Assembly: GCA_020161855.1 (NCBI GenBank)
Contig: JAIUNJ010000011.1
Location: 19,936-83,935 of the forward strand
Source of the DNA: Pseudomonadota bacterium
GTDB lineage: Bacteria > Pseudomonadota > Alphaproteobacteria > Rhizobiales > Aestuariivirgaceae
Length of the DNA stretch: 64,000 bases
Direction of reading: 5' to 3'
The position numbers and the translations under genes are program-made. Every line of letters begins with the position of its first letter. The first letter of the stretch is position 1. Below are positions 47,738 through 57,928 of this stretch, one piece after another. The notes under the pieces were generated by a model. The model ran no database searches, had not been told where the DNA came from, and was given only the letters and a program-made list of their open reading frames with translations.

Positions 47738-48815
47738 GGGCCATCTTTCCTTCCGGGAGCACCAGGCCGAGGGCCGGATCGTAATGGACCGTGCCGTTCT
47801 CGCCAGAGGCCGGAATGGCGGTGCCGCCGTGGCGGCCGACCGTCACGGTGATGTTCTTCTTGCCGGCACCTTTCATGAAGACATGGGTCATGTTGCCTTC
47901 GAAGGCCGCATTGAGAACGGGCGTTGCAAAAGTGGAGCCGTCGGGGCCCTTGCCCAGCTTCAGTGACTCCGGGCGGACAAAGAGAATGGCGTTGTCGCCG
48001 GCCTTGAGCTTTTTCGGATTGAGACCGCGCAGCTTTCCAAACGGCGTTTCAATGATTGCACTGTCGCCGCTGGCCGAAGCCACCTTGCCGGGGAACGGAT
48101 TGTTCTCACCAACGAAGGACGCAACGAAAGCCGTTTCGGGACTGTCATAGACCGACTTGCCGTCCGCGACCTGCTCGATAACGCCATCGCTCATCACGGC
48201 GATGCGGTCCGACATGGTCAGCGCTTCGCCCTGGTCATGCGTGATGTAGATGAAGGTGATGCCGACGCGCTGCTGGATAGCGCGCAATTCGTTGCGCATG
48301 TGCTGGCGGAGCTTTAGATCGAGCGCCGAGAGCGGCTCGTCAAGCAACAGCACCTGCGGTTCCACCGCAAGAGCGCGGGCGATGGCCACACGCTGCTTCT
48401 GCCCGCCCGATAGTTCGCTCACCAGTTTTTGGCCCTGGCCCGGCAAGGCAATCAACTCGAGGAGTTCGGTTGCACGCTTGTCGCGATCCGCTCTTGAAAG
48501 CCCGCGCACACGGAGGCCATAGGTGATGTTGTCGGCGACCGACATCAGCGGGAAGAGTGCGAGGTTCTGGAAGATCAGCGCGGTGGGCCGCTTGTTCGGG
48601 CCGATGCCCGCCATATCCTGGCCGCCGATGCGGACATGACCTGCGGAAGGATCGAGAAAGCCTGACACCGTGCGGAGGATCGTGGTCTTGCCGCAACCCG
48701 AAGGGCCAAGGAAGGAGAAGAACTCGCCACCCTTGATGTTCAGGTTGGCATTGTTCACAGCCGTGAAGTTGCCAAAACGGACCGTGACGCCATCAAGCTC
48801 AACGCCTGCACTCAT
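47730..48815 (-). CDS. Polyamine-type ABC transporter ATP-binding protein (PotA-like)
   Basis: A 361-residue ABC ATPase: Walker A FLGPSGCGKTT (K43), signature LSGGQKQRVAIARAL, Walker B VLLLDEPLSALD, switch His in YITHDQGEAL, and a C-terminal TOBE regulatory domain (about 280-350). It energises the PotB/PotC-like channel. The gene lies 181 bp after the binding-protein gene, separated by a strong terminator, so it is either read through at low level or has its own promoter. Confidence 0.92.
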   Translation of the reverse strand: MSAGVELDGVTVRFGNFTAVNNANLNIKGGEFFSFLGPSGCGKTTILRTVSGFLDPSAGHVRIGGQDMAGIGPNKRPTALIFQNLALFPLMSVADNITYGLRVRGLSRADRDKRATELLELIALPGQGQKLVSELSGGQKQRVAIARALAVEPQVLLLDEPLSALDLKLRQHMRNELRAIQQRVGITFIYITHDQGEALTMSDRIAVMSDGVIEQVADGKSVYDSPETAFVASFVGENNPFPGKVASASGDSAIIETPFGKLRGLNPKKLKAGDNAILFVRPESLKLGKGPDGSTFATPVLNAAFEGNMTHVFMKGAGKKNITVTVGRHGGTAIPASGENGTVHYDPALGLVLPEGKMARE

Positions 48816-48925
48816 TCAAATCGTCCCCTGCCCTAGCCTGATGTTCCGTGTTTGCGGCAACAGTGTGCGCCACTTTCCCCCGAAAGTGTAACAAGATCAA
48901 GTAGCAGTCAGTTGCAGTCACTGCC

Positions 48926-48959
48926 TAAAAAGAAGCCAGCCCCGGAGGCCGGGGCTGGC
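48926..48959 (-). terminator. Rho-independent terminator after the polyamine-type binding-protein gene
   Basis: An 11-bp perfect stem (GCCAGCCCCGG at 48935-48945 with CCGGGGCTGGC at 48949-48959) and a 3-nt loop. On the minus strand it is followed by a T-rich run (complement of AAAAAGAA at 48927-48934). It separates the highly expressed binding protein from the ATPase and permease genes. Confidence 0.88.
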
Positions 48960-48996
48960 AAATACTTGTTGACCCAATAGCGGGTTCAGTGGCCGA

Positions 48997-50157
48997 TCAG
49001 GCGGCCTTGAACTTGTCCGCGTACTGGCTGCGGATTTCGGCGTACCACGAGGGTTCAGCCGGCCAGGGCCAGAGGTTCTTGAGGGCATCGCCCGGGAAAG
49101 CTTCCTGGAAGTTCTTCTTGAACGTGTCCGAGGTGAAGGCGTCAGCGCCGGTGACCACCGGGTTGTAACCCGAACCGTCAGCGGCCATGCCCGAGACTTC
49201 CGGCGTATACAGGTAATCGAGGAAGGCATAGACCTGATCGATGTTCTTCGCAGCCTTCAGGAGGGTGATGCCGTCCATCCACACGATGGCGCCTTCCTTC
49301 GGCGCGGTGTAGTTGACGGGCTTGCCTTCCTTCTTGAGCGAGAGAACCGGACCATCCCAGGTCTGGCCGATCCACACGTCGTTCTCCATGAGGCCCGACT
49401 TGGTGTTATCGGCAGAATCCCAGAACTGCTTCACCCAGCTCTTGTGCTCGATGGCGAAAGAGAGGATCGGATCCCACACCTTCTTGAAGGTGTCTTCGTC
49501 CTTGTAGCCGTCAAGCATGCGGTTGGACGGCGACTTCCCCGTCGCATCCATCCACAGGCCGATGCCGAGGAGGAAGGAGTGACCACGGCCCTGGGTGTGA
49601 CCCTTGACAGCATCATCCCACAGCGAGCCGTACGAGAGGTTGGCAAGGTCGCCCTTATACAGGTCGGTGCGGTAGGAGAGAGCTTCCGAACCCCAGAGAT
49701 GCGGCAGGTGATGCAGGCCGCCATCCCATTCCCAGAGGGCCTTGGAACTGGCCATCATCGACGGCAGCACATTGCCGGTGTTCTTCAGCTTGCCGAGGTC
49801 AAACGGAGCGGTGACTGCCAGATCCTTGAACTGCGGCGCGCGGTTCACGGTCGGCTGGCAGAGGTCGAAGCCATCGCCGCCTGTCGCCTGCAGCTTGTTG
49901 ATCTGCTCTTCGTTCTGCGAGAACGGCGTCTGGTTCACCTTGATGCCCGTGGCCTTCTCGAAGCCCGGAATGACTTCGCCCGGGAATTCGTCAGACCACA
50001 TCAGAAGATTCAGTTCGCCCGAAGACGACAGCGCGCTCTTCGAGACGATCGGGGCGGAAAGGCCGACCGCGCCGACGGCGGCGGCCGACTTCAGCAGGCT
50101 GCGGCGCGACACGCTCGCGAGACGCAGCAGCTCAAGCGTCGACTTGTTATTGCTCAT
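48997..50157 (-). CDS. Extracellular substrate-binding protein (PotD/PotF-like), Tat-exported
   Basis: A 386-residue type 2 periplasmic binding protein. The N-terminus holds a twin-arginine signal, SRRSLLK (17-23), then a hydrophobic core; Tat export is predicted. The mature start ELNLLMWSDEFPGEVIPGFEKATGIKV is typical of the spermidine/putrescine group, and WMDGITLLKAAKNIDQVYAFLDYL is another family block. The start at 50157 has GGAGGACA upstream; the frame is open to 50211. It is the first gene of the potABC-like set. Confidence 0.9.
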   Translation of the reverse strand: MSNNKSTLELLRLASVSRRSLLKSAAAVGAVGLSAPIVSKSALSSSGELNLLMWSDEFPGEVIPGFEKATGIKVNQTPFSQNEEQINKLQATGGDGFDLCQPTVNRAPQFKDLAVTAPFDLGKLKNTGNVLPSMMASSKALWEWDGGLHHLPHLWGSEALSYRTDLYKGDLANLSYGSLWDDAVKGHTQGRGHSFLLGIGLWMDATGKSPSNRMLDGYKDEDTFKKVWDPILSFAIEHKSWVKQFWDSADNTKSGLMENDVWIGQTWDGPVLSLKKEGKPVNYTAPKEGAIVWMDGITLLKAAKNIDQVYAFLDYLYTPEVSGMAADGSGYNPVVTGADAFTSDTFKKNFQEAFPGDALKNLWPWPAEPSWYAEIRSQYADKFKAA

Positions 50158-50345
50158 AAAATGTCCTCCAAAAGGGAACATGCACCATGCCGTCCCCGAG
50201 ATTACTCCCATAGTGTCCGGTTTCCCCGGCTTCTGGCTGAGTATGTCTCCACTATGAAGCGATTGTGACGGTCGGGCAATGGGGTAGCCGGGCGCCCGCG
50301 GGCTGGACCTAACGGGCCAGCCATTGTGGCTCCAGCTTTCAAATT

Positions 50346-51545
50346 CTACCGCGAGTTGTTCTTGTAATAGACGTCCAGGAACACGGCGAGCATCAGGACC
50401 ACCCCCTTAATCACCTGCTGCCAGTCGATACCTACCCCCATGATGCCCATACCATTGTTCATGACGCCCATGATGAAGGCTCCGATGACCGCTCCCGTCA
50501 CCTTGCCGACGCCGCCCGTGACGGCGGCCCCGCCAATGAAGCAGGCCGCGATGACATCGAGTTCGAGGCCCTGACCTGCCTTGGGCTGGGCGGAATTCAG
50601 GCGCGCGGCATAAACAAGTCCGGCCAGAGCGGCGAGGGCGCCCATGATGGCGAAGATCATGACCGTGATGCGCTCGGTGTTGATGCCGGAGAGCTTGGCT
50701 GCTTTCTCGTTACCGCCCATGGCATAGACCCTGCGGCCGAAAGTGGTGCGTGTGGTGATGAACATGAAGAGCGCCACCAGCGCAAACATGGTGATCAACA
50801 CATTCGGCAGGCCGCGATGACTGGCCATGATCCAGGAGAAGCTCAGGAAGGCTGCCGCGATCAGGGCGTTCCGGGCATAAAAGAGCTGGATCGGCTCCTC
50901 AGCCATGCCATGGGCCTCTTCCAGCCGGCGGGCGCGCAGGTTCGACCAGAGCACCAGCACGGTCACAAGGGCTCCCGCTGCCAGGGCAAAGAGATTCAGG
51001 CCCGGTGGCGCCATGAAAGCCAGAAGATCCGGCACATAACCGTTGGAAATGGACTGAAAGGTCTGCGGGAAAGGCCCAAGATTTCGGCCGCTCAACATGG
51101 CAATCATCAGTCCACGGAAGATCAACATGCCGGCGAGTGTCACGATGAAAGCGGGGATGCGGAAGCGCGCGACAAACCAGCCCTGCAAGGCGCCGATGAG
51201 TGTACCCATGAGGATACAGACAACAATGGAAGTGACGGTATCGAACTTCATGGAAACCATCAGCACACCGGCTATGGCGCCCACGAAGCCCGAGAGGAAG
51301 CCGACCGAAAGGTCGATATGGCCGGCAATGATGACCAGCAGCATGCCCAGCGCCATGATGACGATGTAGCTGTTCTGCAGGATGATGTTGGTCATGTTGA
51401 GCGGCGTGAAGAGGATGCCGCCGGTGGTGATCTGGAAGAAGACCATGATGGCCAGAAGCGAAAGCAGCAGCGCGTAGTCGCGCATGTTGGCTTTCACAAA
51501 GCGCATGATCGACGGCCGCTCTGCCCTCGCTGCAATGTCTGTCAT
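50346..51545 (-). CDS. gguB: Multiple-monosaccharide ABC transporter permease (GguB/MmsB)
   Basis: A 399-residue permease of the xylose/multiple-monosaccharide class, with about ten or more membrane segments. IIAGHIDLSVGFLSGF, FVARFRIPAFIVTLAGMLIFRG and GMIACFIGGAAVTGGVGKVTG-type loops (here DVIAACFIGGAAVTGGVGKV) are characteristic. It ends the chvE-gguA-gguB operon, starting 1 bp after the ATPase stop codon. The 134 bp to the next gene region show only a weak 6-bp hairpin. Confidence 0.92.
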   Translation of the reverse strand: MTDIAARAERPSIMRFVKANMRDYALLLSLLAIMVFFQITTGGILFTPLNMTNIILQNSYIVIMALGMLLVIIAGHIDLSVGFLSGFVGAIAGVLMVSMKFDTVTSIVVCILMGTLIGALQGWFVARFRIPAFIVTLAGMLIFRGLMIAMLSGRNLGPFPQTFQSISNGYVPDLLAFMAPPGLNLFALAAGALVTVLVLWSNLRARRLEEAHGMAEEPIQLFYARNALIAAAFLSFSWIMASHRGLPNVLITMFALVALFMFITTRTTFGRRVYAMGGNEKAAKLSGINTERITVMIFAIMGALAALAGLVYAARLNSAQPKAGQGLELDVIAACFIGGAAVTGGVGKVTGAVIGAFIMGVMNNGMGIMGVGIDWQQVIKGVVLMLAVFLDVYYKNNSR

Positions 51546-51546
51546 G

Positions 51547-53082
51547 TCAGGTTCCCCATGATTTCATGATGGCACGCATGATCTTCTCCTGCGTGGCCTC
51601 CTTGGCGGGCATCTCGGCCACGAAACGTCCCTCGTTCATGACATAGATGCGGTCGGTGATGCCCAAGAGTTCCGGCATCTCGGACGAGACTACAATGACG
51701 GCCTTGCCCTGGGCCGCAAGCTGATTGATGATTCCGTAGATCTCATACTTGGCGCCGACGTCTATGCCGCGCGTCGGCTCATCAAGGATCAGGACCTCCG
51801 GCTCGGAAAAGAGCCACTTCGACAGCACGACCTTCTGCTGGTTGCCGCCGGATAAATTGACCGTGGTCTGGTAGATGCCTGATGAACGGATGCCGAGATC
51901 CTTGCGGTATTTTGTGGCAACGCCGATTTCGCGGATGTCGTTGACCACACCATGGTCCGCAACGCCCGGCAGATTGGCCAGCGAGATATTGTGCTTGATG
52001 TGATCGATCAGCACGAGGCCGAAGGTCTTGCGGTCCTCGGTGACATAGGCAAGGCCAGCAGCCTGCGCCTTCGGGATGGTCGACACGTCGACAGGCTTGT
52101 TGTGCAGTAACACCTCGCCGCTGACGCGTTTGCCGTAGGATCGCCCGAAGAGTGACATGGCGAATTCTGTCCGGCCCGAGCCCATGAGGCCCGCGATGCC
52201 AACGACCTCACCGGCCCGCACATTGAGATTAACGCCCTTGATCACCTGCCGGTCGGCGTGGATCGGATGATAGACAGACCAGTTCTTGACCTCGAGCAGG
52301 GTCTCGCCAATCTTCGGCGTACGCGGCGGATAGCGCTCCGACAGCTCACGGCCGACCATGGCCTTGATGATGCGATCCTCGTTCACGGCGCCGGTGTGAA
52401 CGTCCATTGTATCGATGGTCTTGCCGTCTCGGATCACTGTGATGCGGTCGGCCACCTTCATCACCTCATTGAGCTTGTGGGTGATGAGGATGCAGGAAAT
52501 GCCCTGGGCCTTGAAACCCTTCAGCAGTTCGAGAAGCGCGTTCGAATCTTTCTCGTTGAGGCTTGAGGTCGGCTCATCAAGAATGAGCAGCTTGACCTTC
52601 TTGTTGAGGGCCTTGGCAATCTCCACGAGCTGCTGCTTACCGGTGCCGATATTGGCAATAAGCGTGTTGGGATGCTCTTCGAGGCCCACCTTGCTGAGCA
52701 GTTCCCGGGTGCGGGAGAAGGCCTCGTACCAGTTGATGATGCCATTGCGTGACGTCTCGTGTCCGAGAAAGATATTCTCGGCGATGGAGAGTAGCGGCAC
52801 CAGCGCCAGTTCCTGGTGAATGATGATGATGCCGGCATCTTCCGAATTGGCGATCGTGCGGAAGTGGCGTTCCTTGCCCTCGAAGAAGATGGCGCCATCA
52901 TACGTGCCGGACGGATAGACGCCGGAAAGCACCTTCATCAGTGTCGACTTGCCCGCACCATTCTCGCCGACGACGGCGTGAATCTCGGCAGGCATGACCG
53001 ACAGGTTGACGTCCGACAGCGCCTTCACGCCCGGAAACGTCTTGGTGATGTTGCGCATTTCTAGGATCGGCGCAGCGCCCAT
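51547..53082 (-). CDS. gguA: Multiple-monosaccharide ABC transporter ATP-binding protein (GguA/MmsA)
   Basis: A 511-residue tandem ATPase. NBD1: Walker [10 protein letters not shown] (K45), signature replaced by [15 protein letters not shown], Walker [19 protein letters not shown]2: degenerate Walker [11 protein letters not shown], signature [15 protein letters not shown], Walker [15 protein letters not shown]. The [15 protein letters not shown] insertion is typical of GguA/XylG proteins. It powers uptake of sugars bound by ChvE. A terminator-like hairpin precedes it, so expression is probably lower than that of chvE. Confidence 0.93.
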   Translation of the reverse strand: MGAAPILEMRNITKTFPGVKALSDVNLSVMPAEIHAVVGENGAGKSTLMKVLSGVYPSGTYDGAIFFEGKERHFRTIANSEDAGIIIIHQELALVPLLSIAENIFLGHETSRNGIINWYEAFSRTRELLSKVGLEEHPNTLIANIGTGKQQLVEIAKALNKKVKLLILDEPTSSLNEKDSNALLELLKGFKAQGISCILITHKLNEVMKVADRITVIRDGKTIDTMDVHTGAVNEDRIIKAMVGRELSERYPPRTPKIGETLLEVKNWSVYHPIHADRQVIKGVNLNVRAGEVVGIAGLMGSGRTEFAMSLFGRSYGKRVSGEVLLHNKPVDVSTIPKAQAAGLAYVTEDRKTFGLVLIDHIKHNISLANLPGVADHGVVNDIREIGVATKYRKDLGIRSSGIYQTTVNLSGGNQQKVVLSKWLFSEPEVLILDEPTRGIDVGAKYEIYGIINQLAAQGKAVIVVSSEMPELLGITDRIYVMNEGRFVAEMPAKEATQEKIMRAIMKSWGT

Positions 53083-53133
53083 CCCGCTTCTCCCAGCCCT
53101 GGTTCTCTTTGTCGTTGTGCAAAACTACACATG

Positions 53134-53170
53134 AAAAAGCGGGCCCCGCAAGTGAACTCGCGGGGCCCGC
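53134..53170 (-). terminator. Intercistronic terminator/attenuator between chvE and gguA
   Basis: An 11-bp perfect G+C-rich stem (GCGGGCCCCGC at 53139-53149 with GCGGGGCCCGC at 53160-53170) with a 10-nt loop. On the minus strand it is followed by five T residues (complement of 53134-53138). Partial termination would lower gguAB relative to chvE. Confidence 0.85.
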
Positions 53171-53183
53171 AGATCAGTGCAGC

Positions 53184-54251
53184 TTACTGCAGGTCTTCGG
53201 CCTTGATGTAGCCGGAGTCGACCAGAAGCTTCTGGATGTCGTCCTTGCCCACGTCATAGGGAACGAGGAGGTTCGACGGTACGACCTTGACGCCGTTGTC
53301 ATAGGTCTTGGTATCGTTGATCTCGGGTTCCTTGCCCTGCATCACGGCATCAACCATGGCAGAGGTCACCTTGGCGAGATCGCGGGTGTCCTTGAACACG
53401 GTCGAATACTGCTCGCCGGCCAGCATGGCCTTGACGGAGGCCACTTCGGCGTCCTGGCCCGTGACGATCGGCATTTCAGCGCCTGGTGCATAGCCCACGC
53501 CCTTGAGCGAGGAGATGATGCCGCGCGACAGGCCGTCGTAAGGCGCCAGCACACCATGGACCTTCTTGTCGGTGTAGTTAGCCGACAGCAGGTTATCCAT
53601 GCGGGACTGAGCCACCGCGCCGTCCCAGCGCAGCGTACCGACCTTGTCCATGCCCATCTGACCCGACGGGATGACGATATCGCCCGAGTCGATCAGCGGC
53701 TGGATCACCGACATGGCGCCATCATAGAAGAAGAAGGCGTTGTTGTCGTCCGGCGAACCGCCGAAGAGCTCGACGTTCCAGGGCTTCACGCTGCCGAAAC
53801 GTTCCTTCAGGCCCTTCACGAGCGAGTTGGCCTGCAGCACGCCGACCTTGAAGTTGTCGAAGGTGGTGTAGAAGTCGACATTGGCCGAGCCGCGGATGAG
53901 GCGGTCATAGGCGACAACCTTGGCGCCGGCATCATGGGCCTTCTGCAGCACGTCGGTGAGCGTGGTGCCGTCGATCGAGGCGATGACAAGCACCTTGGCA
54001 CCCTTCGTCAGCATGTTCTCGATCTGCGAGAGCTGCGTCGGGATGTCGTCCTCGGCGAACTGGAGATCGACGTCATAGCCGAGATTGGTGAATTCCTTGG
54101 CCATCGACTCGCCGTCAGAAATCCAGCGCGTGGATGACTTGTTCGGCATGGCGAGGCCGACGACGCCCTTGCCTTCGGCAAGTGCGGGGCCAGCGGCAGC
54201 GACGATGGCGGCGGCCAGCGACGCCATCATGAATTGTCTACGATTGGTCAC
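53184..54251 (-). CDS. chvE: Multiple-sugar periplasmic binding protein (ChvE/MmsC)
   Basis: A 355-residue type 1 binding protein homologous to Agrobacterium ChvE, which binds galactose, glucose, arabinose and related sugars, and in plant-associated species also signals to VirA. The signal peptide ([19 protein letters not shown]) is cleaved after ALA, residue 25. Landmarks: [42 protein letters not shown] and [15 protein letters not shown]. The start is a GTG at 54251 with GGGAGGA 8 nt upstream, preferred over longer open frame to 54311. It is divergent from the FCD/GntR gene. Confidence 0.92.
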   Translation of the reverse strand: MTNRRQFMMASLAAAIVAAAGPALAEGKGVVGLAMPNKSSTRWISDGESMAKEFTNLGYDVDLQFAEDDIPTQLSQIENMLTKGAKVLVIASIDGTTLTDVLQKAHDAGAKVVAYDRLIRGSANVDFYTTFDNFKVGVLQANSLVKGLKERFGSVKPWNVELFGGSPDDNNAFFFYDGAMSVIQPLIDSGDIVIPSGQMGMDKVGTLRWDGAVAQSRMDNLLSANYTDKKVHGVLAPYDGLSRGIISSLKGVGYAPGAEMPIVTGQDAEVASVKAMLAGEQYSTVFKDTRDLAKVTSAMVDAVMQGKEPEINDTKTYDNGVKVVPSNLLVPYDVGKDDIQKLLVDSGYIKAEDLQ

Positions 54252-54353
54252 GTTGAAAATCCTCCCTGGAGTAGCCGGCAGGGTTGGCACCATGCCTCCC
54301 CACACAGCCACGGCGCGGGAACATAGTTCCGCAAATTGGGCCGATCAAGACTT

Positions 54354-54364
54354 TTGTATGACAA
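54354..54364. promoter_or_regulatory. Probable FadR-type GntR operator
   Basis: TTGTATGACAA matches the consensus TNGTNNNACNA of FadR-subfamily GntR regulators at every specified position. It lies 49 bp upstream of the GntR gene and 103 bp from the divergent chvE start, so it could control both. Confidence 0.6.
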
Positions 54365-54412
54365 ATAGATGGGTCAAAGTGCTCACCATGATGAGCGGAA
54401 ACCGGAACCAAG

Positions 54413-55123
54413 ATGGCTAAGGACAGCCTGCATGCACGGGTCGAGCGCGCCATCGGCGAGCGCATCCTGGGGGGCGAGTTCCCCCCCGGCGGTCTCCTGC
54501 CGAATGAAGCCGACTGGGGGCGCACCTTCGGCACCAGCCGCACCATCGTCCGGGAAGCGATCCGCAGTCTGACAGCCAAGGGCCTGATCCGGTCGCGTCC
54601 CAAGATCGGCTCGCGGGTACAGCCCCGCAGCCAGTGGAACATGCTCGACCGCGACGTGCTGGAATGGCACCGCTCGGCCATGGACAGGCGCGCCTTCCTG
54701 CTCTCCACACAGGAAGCCCGCCGCCTGATCGAGCCCGGCATCGCCGAGCTTGCCGCCCGCAAGCATACACCGGAGCAAGTTGAGGGGCTGGTGACGGCCC
54801 TCGCGGCGATGAAGTCAGCCAAGGGCATGACACAGATCGTCGCCTCCGACGTGGCCTTTCACGAGGCGCTGCTGGTCTGCGCCAACAACGAGCTGCTGCT
54901 GCCTTTCGGCATCATCATCGAGCAGGCCCTGAGCAATCTCTTCGACTTCACGACCCAGAACAACCCGCACTACAGCTTCGCCCTCAAGCTGCACGAGGCC
55001 ATCGTCAAGGCGGTAACAGCCGCCGACGGCACCGCCGCCCGCGAAGCCATGCTGGCGCTGCTCAGCGACACCGACGAGGTGATCGACCACCGGGCCGCCA
55101 AGAAAGCCAAGAAGAAGCGTTAA
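54413..55123 (+). CDS. GntR-family (FadR/FCD subfamily) transcriptional regulator
   Basis: A 236-residue regulator. The winged helix spans about 6-70 (GERILGGEFPPGGLLPNEADW, then TSRTIVREAIRSLTAKGLIRS and KIGSRVQPR). The FCD effector domain (about 95-215) is helical, with candidate metal/acid ligands in ASDVAFHEALLVCANN and FALKLHEAIVKAV. The C-terminus is strongly basic. Members that resemble DgoR/LgoR respond to sugar acids. Divergence from chvE, with a consensus operator between, suggests it controls the sugar importer; there is no direct proof. Confidence 0.88.
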   Translation: MAKDSLHARVERAIGERILGGEFPPGGLLPNEADWGRTFGTSRTIVREAIRSLTAKGLIRSRPKIGSRVQPRSQWNMLDRDVLEWHRSAMDRRAFLLSTQEARRLIEPGIAELAARKHTPEQVEGLVTALAAMKSAKGMTQIVASDVAFHEALLVCANNELLLPFGIIIEQALSNLFDFTTQNNPHYSFALKLHEAIVKAVTAADGTAAREAMLALLSDTDEVIDHRAAKKAKKKR

Positions 55124-55204
55124 CGGCCCCGCCCGCACCGTTTGACAAAGACGTGACGGCGCCCGCCTGCTCTGCTATCTCGCGCCTGCGAAAGGACGCT
55201 TTTC

Positions 55205-55798
55205 ATGCGCACGGCCAGCATCACCCGCAAGACGACCGAAACCGAAGTCGCCTGCACCGTCAATCTGGACGGGTCCGGCAGCTATGAGATCAAGACCGGT
55301 GTCGGCTTCTTCGACCACATGATGGAACAGCTGGCCCGCCACTCACTGGTCGATATCACGCTCACGGCCAAGGGCGACCTGCATATCGACGACCACCATA
55401 CGGTGGAGGATTCCGGCATTGCCCTGGGCCAGGCCATCGCCAAGGCCCTGGGTGACCGCAAGGGCATCCGCCGCTATGCCTCGTGCGATCTCGCCATGGA
55501 TGAAACCCTCACCCGGGTGGCAATCGATGTGTCCGGAAGGCCATTTCTGGTCTTTCGCTGCGAATATCCGCGCCACAAGATCGGCAGCTTCGATACGGAA
55601 CTGGTGCGCGAGTGGTTTCAGGCCTTTGCGATGAATGCCGGCATCACGCTGCATCTCGAAAACACCGCAGGTGGCAATGCCCATCATATCGCCGAGTCGA
55701 GCTTCAAGGCATTGGCGCGCTCCCTGCGTGACGCCCTCGAGATCGACCCGCGCCAGAAGGACCGCATCCCGTCCACCAAGGGATCGCTGGCAGGCTGA
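55205..55798 (+). CDS. hisB: Imidazoleglycerol-phosphate dehydratase
   Basis: A 197-residue monofunctional HisB (step 6 of histidine synthesis). Mn-binding repeats are visible: [32 protein letters not shown] and [21 protein letters not shown]. It has no N-terminal phosphatase domain, as usual outside enterobacteria. It is the first gene of a tightly packed operon, with a TTGACA at 55142-55147 but no clear -10. It overlaps hisH by one base. Confidence 0.97.
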   Translation: MRTASITRKTTETEVACTVNLDGSGSYEIKTGVGFFDHMMEQLARHSLVDITLTAKGDLHIDDHHTVEDSGIALGQAIAKALGDRKGIRRYASCDLAMDETLTRVAIDVSGRPFLVFRCEYPRHKIGSFDTELVREWFQAFAMNAGITLHLENTAGGNAHHIAESSFKALARSLRDALEIDPRQKDRIPSTKGSLAG

Positions 55799-56448
55799 TG
55801 AAAACAGTCATCATCGACTACGGGTCGGGCAATCTGCACTCGGCTGCGAAAGCCTTTGAGCGGGCCGCGCGCGACAGTGCCATCAAGGGCACCGTCTCGG
55901 TCTCCAACCGCGTCGCAGACGTGACCTCGGCCGACCGCATCGTGCTCCCCGGCGTGGGCGCCTTCAAGGATTGCCGTGACGGGCTGCTGGCGCTCGACGG
56001 CATGCGTGATGCTTTGCAGGAGCAGGTCATTGCCCGCGGCAAGCCCTTCCTCGGCATCTGCGTCGGCATGCAGCTCATGGCGACGCGCGGCCTCGAGCAC
56101 GTCACGACACCGGGGCTTGGCTGGGTCGCGGGCGAGGTGAAGCGTATCGCGCCATCGGATCCGTCGCTCAAGATTCCGCATATGGGCTGGAACACCATCC
56201 GCATGGAACGCCCCCACGCGCTGATGGCTGGCATCCCCACAGGCGAAGACGGCCTGCATGCCTATTTTGTCCATTCCTACCATTTCGAGACCACGCTGCC
56301 TGAAGACCTTGTCGCCACTTCCGACTATGGCGGCCGGGTTACGGCCATAGTGGGCTATGACAATATCGTGGGTACCCAGTTCCACCCGGAAAAGAGCCAG
56401 GAACTCGGGCTTCGCCTCATTGCCAATTTTCTGAAGTGGCGGCCATGA
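55798..56448 (+). CDS. hisH: Imidazole glycerol phosphate synthase, glutaminase subunit
   Basis: A 216-residue class I glutamine amidotransferase that feeds ammonia to HisF. The catalytic triad is C88 ([10 protein letters not shown]), H196 and E198 (QFHPEKSQ). It overlaps hisB by one base and hisA by four. Confidence 0.97.
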   Translation: MKTVIIDYGSGNLHSAAKAFERAARDSAIKGTVSVSNRVADVTSADRIVLPGVGAFKDCRDGLLALDGMRDALQEQVIARGKPFLGICVGMQLMATRGLEHVTTPGLGWVAGEVKRIAPSDPSLKIPHMGWNTIRMERPHALMAGIPTGEDGLHAYFVHSYHFETTLPEDLVATSDYGGRVTAIVGYDNIVGTQFHPEKSQELGLRLIANFLKWRP

Positions 56449-57179
56449 TCCTGTTTCCCGCCATTGATCTGAAGGATGGCAAGTGCGTGCGCCTCAAGCT
56501 GGGCGACATGGCACAGGCCACCATTTACAACGACGATCCCGCCGCGCAGGCCCTTGCCTTCGAGCAACAGGGTTTTACCTGGCTCCATGTCGTTGACCTG
56601 AACGGTGCCTTCGAGGGCCAGTCGGTCAACGGTTCGGCTGTGGAGCGCATCCTTGCTGGTACGCGCAATCCTGTGCAGCTCGGCGGTGGCATCCGCTCTC
56701 TGGCCCATATCGAACACTGGCTGGCAAAGGGTGTGCGCCGCGTGATCCTCGGCACTGTGGCCGTGCGTGACCCTGCGTTGGTGAAGGAAGCCTGCAAACG
56801 TTTTCCGGGCCGTATCGCGGTCGGGATTGACGCAAAGGGCGGCAAGGTTGCCGTCGAGGGTTGGGCGCAATCATCGAGCCTCGGCGCCATCGAACTGGCC
56901 CAGCGCTTCGAAGGGGCCGGCGTTGCCGCGATCATCTACACCGACATAGACCGGGATGGCATCCTGAGCGGCATCAACTGGCCAGGAACCATAGCACTTG
57001 CCGAAGCTGTGAACATTCCGGTGATCGCTTCGGGCGGGCTGGCTTCACTGGCGGACATTCGCCGCATGCTGGAACCCGATGCCCGCAAACTGGAAGGCGC
57101 CATCACGGGCCGCGCCCTCTATGACGGACGGATTGTTCCCAAAGACGCTTTGGCCCTGATCGCGGAGTCTCGCTCATGA
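56445..57179 (+). CDS. hisA: ProFAR isomerase (HisA)
   Basis: A 244-residue half-barrel-repeat isomerase acting on ProFAR. Catalytic Asp D8 is in [29 protein letters not shown] and the second Asp in [12 protein letters not shown] are canonical. The start at 56445 (ATGA overlap with the hisH stop) is preferred to an ATG three codons upstream. The end overlaps the SDR gene by four bases. Confidence 0.97.
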   Translation: MILFPAIDLKDGKCVRLKLGDMAQATIYNDDPAAQALAFEQQGFTWLHVVDLNGAFEGQSVNGSAVERILAGTRNPVQLGGGIRSLAHIEHWLAKGVRRVILGTVAVRDPALVKEACKRFPGRIAVGIDAKGGKVAVEGWAQSSSLGAIELAQRFEGAGVAAIIYTDIDRDGILSGINWPGTIALAEAVNIPVIASGGLASLADIRRMLEPDARKLEGAITGRALYDGRIVPKDALALIAESRS

Positions 57180-57928
57180 GTGGAAAAGTCATGCTGGTCA
57201 CCGGTGGCGGGCGGGGCATTGGGGCTGCAACCTGCCGCCTGGCAGCCGAGCAGGGCTGGGCCGTGGCCATCAACTATGTGGCCGACAAGGCACCGGCCGA
57301 AGCGCTTGCGGAAGAGATCCGCCTCAACAACGGCAAGGCACTGGCCGTCCAGGGCGACGTTGCCTTCCTGGAAGATGTGGAGCGGCTCTTTGAGCAGACC
57401 GAGCGGGCCTTTGGGCCGGTCACGGCAGTCATCAACAATGCGGGCATCACAGGCAAATCCAGCCGGCTCGACGCGGCAGCACCGGAAACCATCACCAAGA
57501 CCATCGCCATCAATGTGACGGGCGCCATCTTCGTCGCCCGCGAGGCGGTGAAGCGCATGTCAACGCGGAACGGCGGTGCAGGCGGTGTCATCGTCAATCT
57601 CTCTTCGGGTGCTGCAACACTCGGAAGCCCCGGCGAATACACCTGGTATGCCGCCAGCAAGGGTGCCATCGACTCCTTCACCATCGGCCTCGGCCGCGAA
57701 GTGGCGGAAGAAGGCATCCGCGTCGTTGCCGTAGCACCGGGCCTGACGGAGACGGAAATCCATGCGCGCTCCACCGGCGAGCCGGGCCGGGTGCAGCGCA
57801 TGACACCCGCCATTCCGATGAAACGCGCGGGCAGCGCTGAAGAAGTGGCCAACGCCGTCATGTACATGGTGTCTGAGCAGGCGTCCTACATCACCGCGAC
57901 GACCTTGCGCGTCTCCGGAGGACGGTGA
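57176..57928 (+). CDS. SDR-family oxidoreductase embedded in the histidine operon
   Basis: A 250-residue classical short-chain dehydrogenase. The cofactor site is [10 protein letters not shown] (9-18), NNAG at 87-90, catalytic S144, Y158 and K162 (YAASK). It belongs to the glucose/3-oxoacyl-type SDRs; the substrate is unknown. It is wedged between hisA and hisF with overlaps on both sides (ATGA at 57176 and TGATG at 57928), so its translation is coupled to the pathway. Base composition looks like its neighbours. It is not a known histidine enzyme. Confidence 0.9.
   Translation: MSGKVMLVTGGGRGIGAATCRLAAEQGWAVAINYVADKAPAEALAEEIRLNNGKALAVQGDVAFLEDVERLFEQTERAFGPVTAVINNAGITGKSSRLDAAAPETITKTIAINVTGAIFVAREAVKRMSTRNGGAGGVIVNLSSGAATLGSPGEYTWYAASKGAIDSFTIGLGREVAEEGIRVVAVAPGLTETEIHARSTGEPGRVQRMTPAIPMKRAGSAEEVANAVMYMVSEQASYITATTLRVSGGR

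Noticed and set aside
50301-50322. Hairpin GGCTGG/CCAGCC as terminator of chvE-gguAB
   Set aside because: The stem is only 6 bp, with mismatches on extension and no T-run on the minus strand.
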